From Caldimicrobium sp. (GTDB lineage Bacteria; Desulfobacterota; Thermodesulfobacteria; Thermodesulfobacteriales; Thermodesulfobacteriaceae): 64,000 nucleotides of DNA. Positions 59,831-64,000 of the stretch are shown here, in pieces. The DNA lies in contig WYEG01000026.1 in the NCBI GenBank assembly GCA_009903935.1, forward strand, positions 1-64,000, in the 5' to 3' direction. A program made the position numbers and the translations under genes. How positions within the stretch are numbered: the stretch's first letter is position 1; each line of letters opens with the position of its first letter. A model generated the notes under the pieces. The model was not told where the DNA came from and made no database searches. It saw nothing but the letters and a program-made list of their open reading frames with translations.

Positions 59831-59840
59831 GACAAATGGA

Positions 59841-59950
59841 GAAGCTGTTTCATAAAGACCCTCCCTCCATATCTTCTCAAACGTAGGAGGAGACCCTAGG
59901 GTTAGCGAGGAATCTCCACTGGAGACCCTTGCTTGCCCTCGGGGAGACAA
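59841..59950. repeat. Degenerate MITE-family relic
   Basis: The left end GAAGCTGTTTCATAAAGACC parallels GAGGCTGTTCAAAAAAGTCC of the intact element at 55515, and TTAGCGAGGAATCTCC parallels the dispersed repeat. No matching right end or target duplication was found, so it appears decayed. Nothing else is seen in the remaining bases up to the promoter at 60043 apart from a direct repeat CTTGAGT(A/G)TAAAA. Confidence 0.5.
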
Positions 59951-60042
59951 AAAAAGGCAGCGGACGAAAAAAAGGAACTTGAGTATAAAAAGAAGGCTTG
60001 AGTGTAAAAGAGAGCGTAAAAATGTATGTTCTCATTTCTTCC

Positions 60043-60070
60043 TTGCATAAAGATTTATCAATGGTATAAT
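60043..60070 (+). promoter_or_regulatory. Sigma70-type promoter of the PpiD-like gene
   Basis: TTGCAT (60043-60048) and a consensus TATAAT (60065-60070) with 16-base spacing, 25 bases before the ATG at 60096. No Shine-Dalgarno of note follows (GGTGTTAA). Confidence 0.65.
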
Positions 60071-60095
60071 TAGCAAAATTCGATTTTGGTGTTAA

Positions 60096-61889
60096 ATGTT
60101 TGAATTCCTAAGAAAAGGCGCAACCTCAATCTTTGCCAAAATCTTCCTTGCGGTTATCATCATAGTATTTGTCTTTTGGGGGATAGGCACCTTTACTGGA
60201 GATAGGTCTCAAGTTGTGGCTGAAATCTCAGGAGAAAAAATCACCGCCAAAGAGTTTCGCGAATACTACAACTACCAGCTCTATCAACTAAAGCTTGCCT
60301 TTGGGGAGGGCTCCCAAGAGATAGCCAAGGACCCAAAGTTTAAAGAAGAGGTCCTGTTTGACCTTATCAGAAAAAGGCTTCTTCGCAAGTATGCTGAAAG
60401 TCTTGGTCTTTCGGTAAGCGAAAAAGAGGTTGAAATGTATCTTGCCCAAATACCAGCCTTCCAGGATAGAGGCGCCTTTAACCCTGCGAAGTATCAAACC
60501 CTTCTTAGGGAAGTAGGCGTTACTCCTAAGTTCTTTGAAGAGCTCTTAAAGCAAGACCTTTTAGAGCAAAAGCTTTCTTCCCTTCTCAACTCAGCCCTTT
60601 TTACCACAAAAAAAGAAGCCGAAGACTTTGCTAAGTTTTATTTTCAAACCCTTCATTTTAAATTGGCAGAGCTCCCTTATAGTTCTTGCGCGAAAGAGCT
60701 TAAACCAACGGATTCCGACCTTGAAAACTTCTTCCTCACAAGAAGAGATTTATACACTGAAGAAGAAAAGGTAAAGCTTGTCTATCACTTCTTACCCTTT
60801 GAAGGACAAACCGAGGTAAGCGAAAAAGAAATAAAAGATTATTACGAAAAAAATCTCACAAGGTTTAAAGAACCCTTCAAGGTGAAGCTTAGAGAAATTT
60901 TTATCGAAGGGACAGACCAATCTGCCTTTACTAAAGCCCAAAGCTTAAGAGCCGAGATAAAGGACCTTAAAGATTTTGCAAAGCACAGGAGCATCTCCCA
61001 ATGGTATGATGAAAATTCTCTTCCTCCGGAGCTAAGAAATCTTATCAAATCTGCCAAACCCGGTCTAATTTTAGGTCCTCTTAAGGTTGAGGGGGGCTAC
61101 CTCATCGTTGGTGTAGAAGAAATATCACCTGAGAGGCTCTTAAAGCTTGAAGAGGTTAAAAGCAGGATTATCTCTGAGTTAAAGCAGGAAAAGATAAAGG
61201 CTAATGTTATAGCTAAGGCAAATGAGCTTTATACCAAAGTGGTCAAAGAGGACGGGCTAACAAACCTTTCCCAAAAAGAAGGATTAAAACTTATGGAAAC
61301 ACCTTACATGACAAGAAAGGAGCTTCTAAACCTTATCCAAGATCCGCAGACATTGGATAAGGTCTTTAAGGAAAAGAAAGGGGCCTATCTTCCTCCCGTT
61401 CAAACTCCAAAAGGTGTTTTTCTTATAGAAATAAAGGATAAAAAAGAAAGGAGGAACTTGGAGTTTTCCGAGGTAAAAGAGAAGGTAAAAGAGGACTATC
61501 TCAAAGAGAAGGGAAAAGCCCTCTGTGAAGATAAGGCTAAGAGCTTGATTGCCTTAGCTAAGAAAGGTGAAGATTTTGTCAAAACAGCCCAAGCTAAGGG
61601 TTTTAAGATTTTGGAATCTACGGTAAAGAGAAAGGATTTCGACCCACAGATAGGTCTAAGAAAGGACCTAAAGCTTGGGATTATCGAAGAGCCAAGGGTC
61701 TTAGAGGATAGAACTCAAGTGCTTTATCTTGAAAGGGTAGTAAACCCGGCCAATCTTAAGCCAGAGGAAATTTCCTTAGCTAAAGAGGCTTTAATCTCGC
61801 TTAAGAAAGAGGTTATTCAGCGTGCCCTTTTTAAAGACCTTCAGGACAAAAAGAGCATAAAGATCTATCCTTTGTTTAAACAGCTTTAA
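60096..61889 (+). CDS. PpiD/SurA-like periplasmic foldase
   Basis: 597 residues: an N-terminal membrane anchor (about 12-32, [22 protein letters not shown]) as in PpiD, a SurA_N_3-type domain ([22 protein letters not shown]), a parvulin-type PPIase domain roughly 225-345 ([22 protein letters not shown]-like core [13 protein letters not shown]), and a second degenerate parvulin-like domain further on. It helps outer-membrane and periplasmic proteins fold. It precedes carB by 41 bases. Confidence 0.88.
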   Translation: MFEFLRKGATSIFAKIFLAVIIIVFVFWGIGTFTGDRSQVVAEISGEKITAKEFREYYNYQLYQLKLAFGEGSQEIAKDPKFKEEVLFDLIRKRLLRKYAESLGLSVSEKEVEMYLAQIPAFQDRGAFNPAKYQTLLREVGVTPKFFEELLKQDLLEQKLSSLLNSALFTTKKEAEDFAKFYFQTLHFKLAELPYSSCAKELKPTDSDLENFFLTRRDLYTEEEKVKLVYHFLPFEGQTEVSEKEIKDYYEKNLTRFKEPFKVKLREIFIEGTDQSAFTKAQSLRAEIKDLKDFAKHRSISQWYDENSLPPELRNLIKSAKPGLILGPLKVEGGYLIVGVEEISPERLLKLEEVKSRIISELKQEKIKANVIAKANELYTKVVKEDGLTNLSQKEGLKLMETPYMTRKELLNLIQDPQTLDKVFKEKKGAYLPPVQTPKGVFLIEIKDKKERRNLEFSEVKEKVKEDYLKEKGKALCEDKAKSLIALAKKGEDFVKTAQAKGFKILESTVKRKDFDPQIGLRKDLKLGIIEEPRVLEDRTQVLYLERVVNPANLKPEEISLAKEALISLKKEVIQRALFKDLQDKKSIKIYPLFKQL

Positions 61890-61930
61890 AAAAGGCTTTT
61901 TTATTTTTTAGAGGGGTTTTAGGGGGTAGT

Positions 61931-64000
61931 ATGCCAAAAAGGACGGATATAAAAAAGATCCTGATCATCGGCTCTGGACCGATAGTTATCGGTCAGGCGT
62001 GCGAGTTTGATTATTCTGGAAGTCAAGCTTGCAAAGCCCTGCGGGAAGAAGGATATGAAATCGTTCTTGTTAACTCAAACCCTGCAACCATCATGACCGA
62101 CCCTGAAATGGCTGACCGCACCTACATAGAACCGCTTATCCCCGAGGTCTTGGAATACATCATCAAAGAGGAGAGGCCGGATGCCCTTTTACCAACCCTT
62201 GGTGGACAAACAGGCTTAAACTTGGCCTTTGCCTTAGCAAGAAAGGGCGTATTAGAAAAATACAAGGTTGAGCTTATCGGAGCCAAGGAATCTGCCATTG
62301 AGAAGGCAGAAAGCAGGGAACATTTCAAAAAGGCGATGGAAAGGATCGGGCTAAAGGTTCCAAAAAGCGCAATTGTTAAATCTTTAGCAGAGGCGGAAAA
62401 GGCGATTAAAGAAATAGGTTTTCCGGTAATCGTTAGACCGAGCTTTACTCTTGGGGGGACAGGGGGCGGTGTAGCCTACAACATTGAAGAGCTAAGGGAA
62501 ATAGTGTCTGCAGGGCTTGAAGCTTCGCTTATTCACGAAGTAATGCTAGAGGAGTCAGTCCTTGGATGGAAAGAGTATGAGCTTGAGGTGATGAGGGATT
62601 TCAAGGATAATGTGGTTATCATCTGCTCCATCGAGAACTTTGACCCTATGGGGGTTCATACTGGTGATTCTATAACCGTTGCCCCTTCGCAAACCCTTTC
62701 AGATGTAGAATACCAAAGGATGAGGGTTGCTGCTCAAGCGGTTATTCGAGAGATCGGCGTTGAAACAGGGGGCTCAAACATTCAATTTGCCATAAACCCG
62801 GATACTGGCGAGATGGTCGTGATTGAGATGAACCCAAGGGTTTCCCGTTCTTCAGCCTTAGCCAGTAAAGCAACGGGTTATCCTATCGCGAAGATCGCGG
62901 CCAAGCTTGCTGTAGGATATACGCTTGATGAGCTGGCAAACGACATAACCAAAGAAACCAAAGCCGCCTTCGAGCCAACCATCGACTATGTGGTGGTAAA
63001 GATCCCTCGGTTCACCTTTGAGAAATTCCCAGAGGCTAAGGATGAGCTAACAACCTCCATGCGGTCTGTAGGGGAAACGATGGCCATCGGGAGGACCTTT
63101 AAGGAGGCTTTACAGAAGGCCATCGCAGGGCTTGAGATAGGGAGGTTTGGCTTTGGTGCTGACGGAAAATCCCCTTCAGACATAGGAGAATTCCTACCCC
63201 TTGAGCTTATCAAGGAAAAACTTGCCCGTCCAAACAGCCAAAGGCTTTTTTACATCAGAGAAGCCTTTAAAGCTGGGCTAACCATTGATGAAATATACAG
63301 GCTTACCTACATTGACCGCTGGTTTCTCTACAACCTTTGGCAGGTCTTTACTGTTAGCGAGGAGCTAAAAGGCAGACCTCTTGAAACCATCTCTTCGGAA
63401 GATTTAAAGGAACTAAAACAGATGGGCTTTACAGATTATCAGATTGCCTTTTTAACCGGCTCAACCGAGATAGAAGTTAGAAAAAGAAGGTTAGCTCTTG
63501 GGATTAAGCCAACCTATAAGCTTATTGATACCTGCGCGGCTGAGTTTGAGGCTTACACTCCTTACTTTTATTCCACCTATGAAGTAGAAAACGAAAGCCG
63601 GGCAAGGCTTTCCAAAAATAAAAAGGTCATCATCATTGGAGGGGGACCAAACCGCATCGGTCAAGGCATTGAGTTTGACTACTGCTGTGTTCATGCCGTT
63701 AAAGCCTTAAGGGAACGCGGCATAGACGCTATTATGATCAACTCAAACCCTGAGACGGTGTCCACAGACTACGATGTCTCAACAAGGCTTTACTTTGAGC
63801 CCTTAACCTTTGAGCATGTGCTTAACATCTACGAGGAAGAAGAGCCAGACGGAGTAATAGTTCAGTTTGGCGGTCAAACCCCACTTAACCTTGCCATGCC
63901 CCTCTACAAAGCTGGCGTCAAAATCCTTGGAACAAGCCCCCTTCAGATAGACAGAGCAGAAGACAGAGAAAAATTTGACGCCCTTTTGGAAAAGGTAGGT
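61931..64000 (+). CDS. carB: Carbamoyl-phosphate synthase large subunit (3' end beyond window)
   Basis: The frame is open from ATG 61931 to the right edge, 690 codons of a ~1070-residue protein. The N-terminus [20 protein letters not shown] begins the first PreATP-grasp domain; the ATP-grasp half has [13 protein letters not shown]-type and [21 protein letters not shown] motifs; the second half starts near residue 550 with [20 protein letters not shown]. It makes carbamoyl phosphate for pyrimidines and arginine. GGGGG precedes the ATG. Confidence 0.96.
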   Translation, partial: MPKRTDIKKILIIGSGPIVIGQACEFDYSGSQACKALREEGYEIVLVNSNPATIMTDPEMADRTYIEPLIPEVLEYIIKEERPDALLPTLGGQTGLNLAFALARKGVLEKYKVELIGAKESAIEKAESREHFKKAMERIGLKVPKSAIVKSLAEAEKAIKEIGFPVIVRPSFTLGGTGGGVAYNIEELREIVSAGLEASLIHEVMLEESVLGWKEYELEVMRDFKDNVVIICSIENFDPMGVHTGDSITVAPSQTLSDVEYQRMRVAAQAVIREIGVETGGSNIQFAINPDTGEMVVIEMNPRVSRSSALASKATGYPIAKIAAKLAVGYTLDELANDITKETKAAFEPTIDYVVVKIPRFTFEKFPEAKDELTTSMRSVGETMAIGRTFKEALQKAIAGLEIGRFGFGADGKSPSDIGEFLPLELIKEKLARPNSQRLFYIREAFKAGLTIDEIYRLTYIDRWFLYNLWQVFTVSEELKGRPLETISSEDLKELKQMGFTDYQIAFLTGSTEIEVRKRRLALGIKPTYKLIDTCAAEFEAYTPYFYSTYEVENESRARLSKNKKVIIIGGGPNRIGQGIEFDYCCVHAVKALRERGIDAIMINSNPETVSTDYDVSTRLYFEPLTFEHVLNIYEEEEPDGVIVQFGGQTPLNLAMPLYKAGVKILGTSPLQIDRAEDREKFDALLEKVG

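Overview
The window comes from a compact, AT-rich genome of what looks like a thermophilic, anaerobic, Gram-negative bacterium. An outer membrane is shown by the Kdo transferase, TonB receptor, secretin and PpiD-like chaperone. The 2-oxoacid:ferredoxin oxidoreductase, polyferredoxins, bifunctional archaeal-type FBP aldolase/phosphatase, CooC-like ATPase and uroporphyrinogen methyltransferase fit Thermodesulfobacteriota (Thermodesulfobacterium/Caldimicrobium-like). That placement is inference from gene content, not from a marker-gene search. Layout: 1-8.6 kb (+) carries the tail of an unknown gene, a ZnuA-like binding protein, secDF, an FmdB zinc ribbon, hemC, a cobA-hemD fusion, tyrS and holA. 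8.6-26.2 kb (-) is a long housekeeping block: an Fe-S protein, a ParB-like protein, purC, a Rho-N protein, waaA, pgeF, rdgB, rph, a polyferredoxin with a 52-residue CxxC membrane protein, glmM-cdaR-cdaA-folP (c-di-AMP and wall precursors), ftsH, tilS, an unknown helical protein, a FapA-family protein, plsY, rpmA and rplU. 26.3-36.9 kb (+) is accessory: three small genes, then a TonB receptor/CooC-like ATPase/FecBCD-type importer locus, then a TauE-ArsR-permease-thioredoxin locus with an operator palindrome inside its promoter. 36.9-41.2 kb (-) holds 2-oxoacid:ferredoxin oxidoreductase, fabD, an H-protein homologue without its lipoyl lysine, and an FlhB-C-terminal-like protein. 41.3-44.4 kb (+) has the FBP aldolase/phosphatase, a YkgJ-like protein and an ExbD-TonB/TolA pair; hisC follows on the other strand. 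46.2-54.7 kb (+) is an eight-gene MSHA-like/type II secretion-like assembly operon without pilin genes. 54.7-60.1 kb mixes short genes with most of the repeats, including a 210-bp MITE-like element flanked by perfect 11-bp direct repeats. 60.1-64 kb (+) has a PpiD/SurA-like foldase and the first two thirds of carB. Main discoveries: (1) selD begins 78 bases upstream of its apparent GTG start and reads through an in-frame UGA at codon 17, the catalytic Sec/Cys position, with a SECIS-like hairpin just downstream, so this organism uses selenocysteine. (2) A MITE-like element with terminal inverted repeats and target duplication. (3) A 52-codon CxxC membrane protein coupled by overlaps to glmM and a polyferredoxin. 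(4) A TonB/FecBCD importer that includes a CooC-type ATPase with a CxC metal motif, suggesting nickel acquisition. (5) An FNR/CRP-type site ahead of a ferredoxin gene, and several near-consensus promoters. Four of six convergent gene pairs end in the same four bases, so there is little room for intrinsic terminators; I saw no convincing one, and no tRNA, rRNA or CRISPR.
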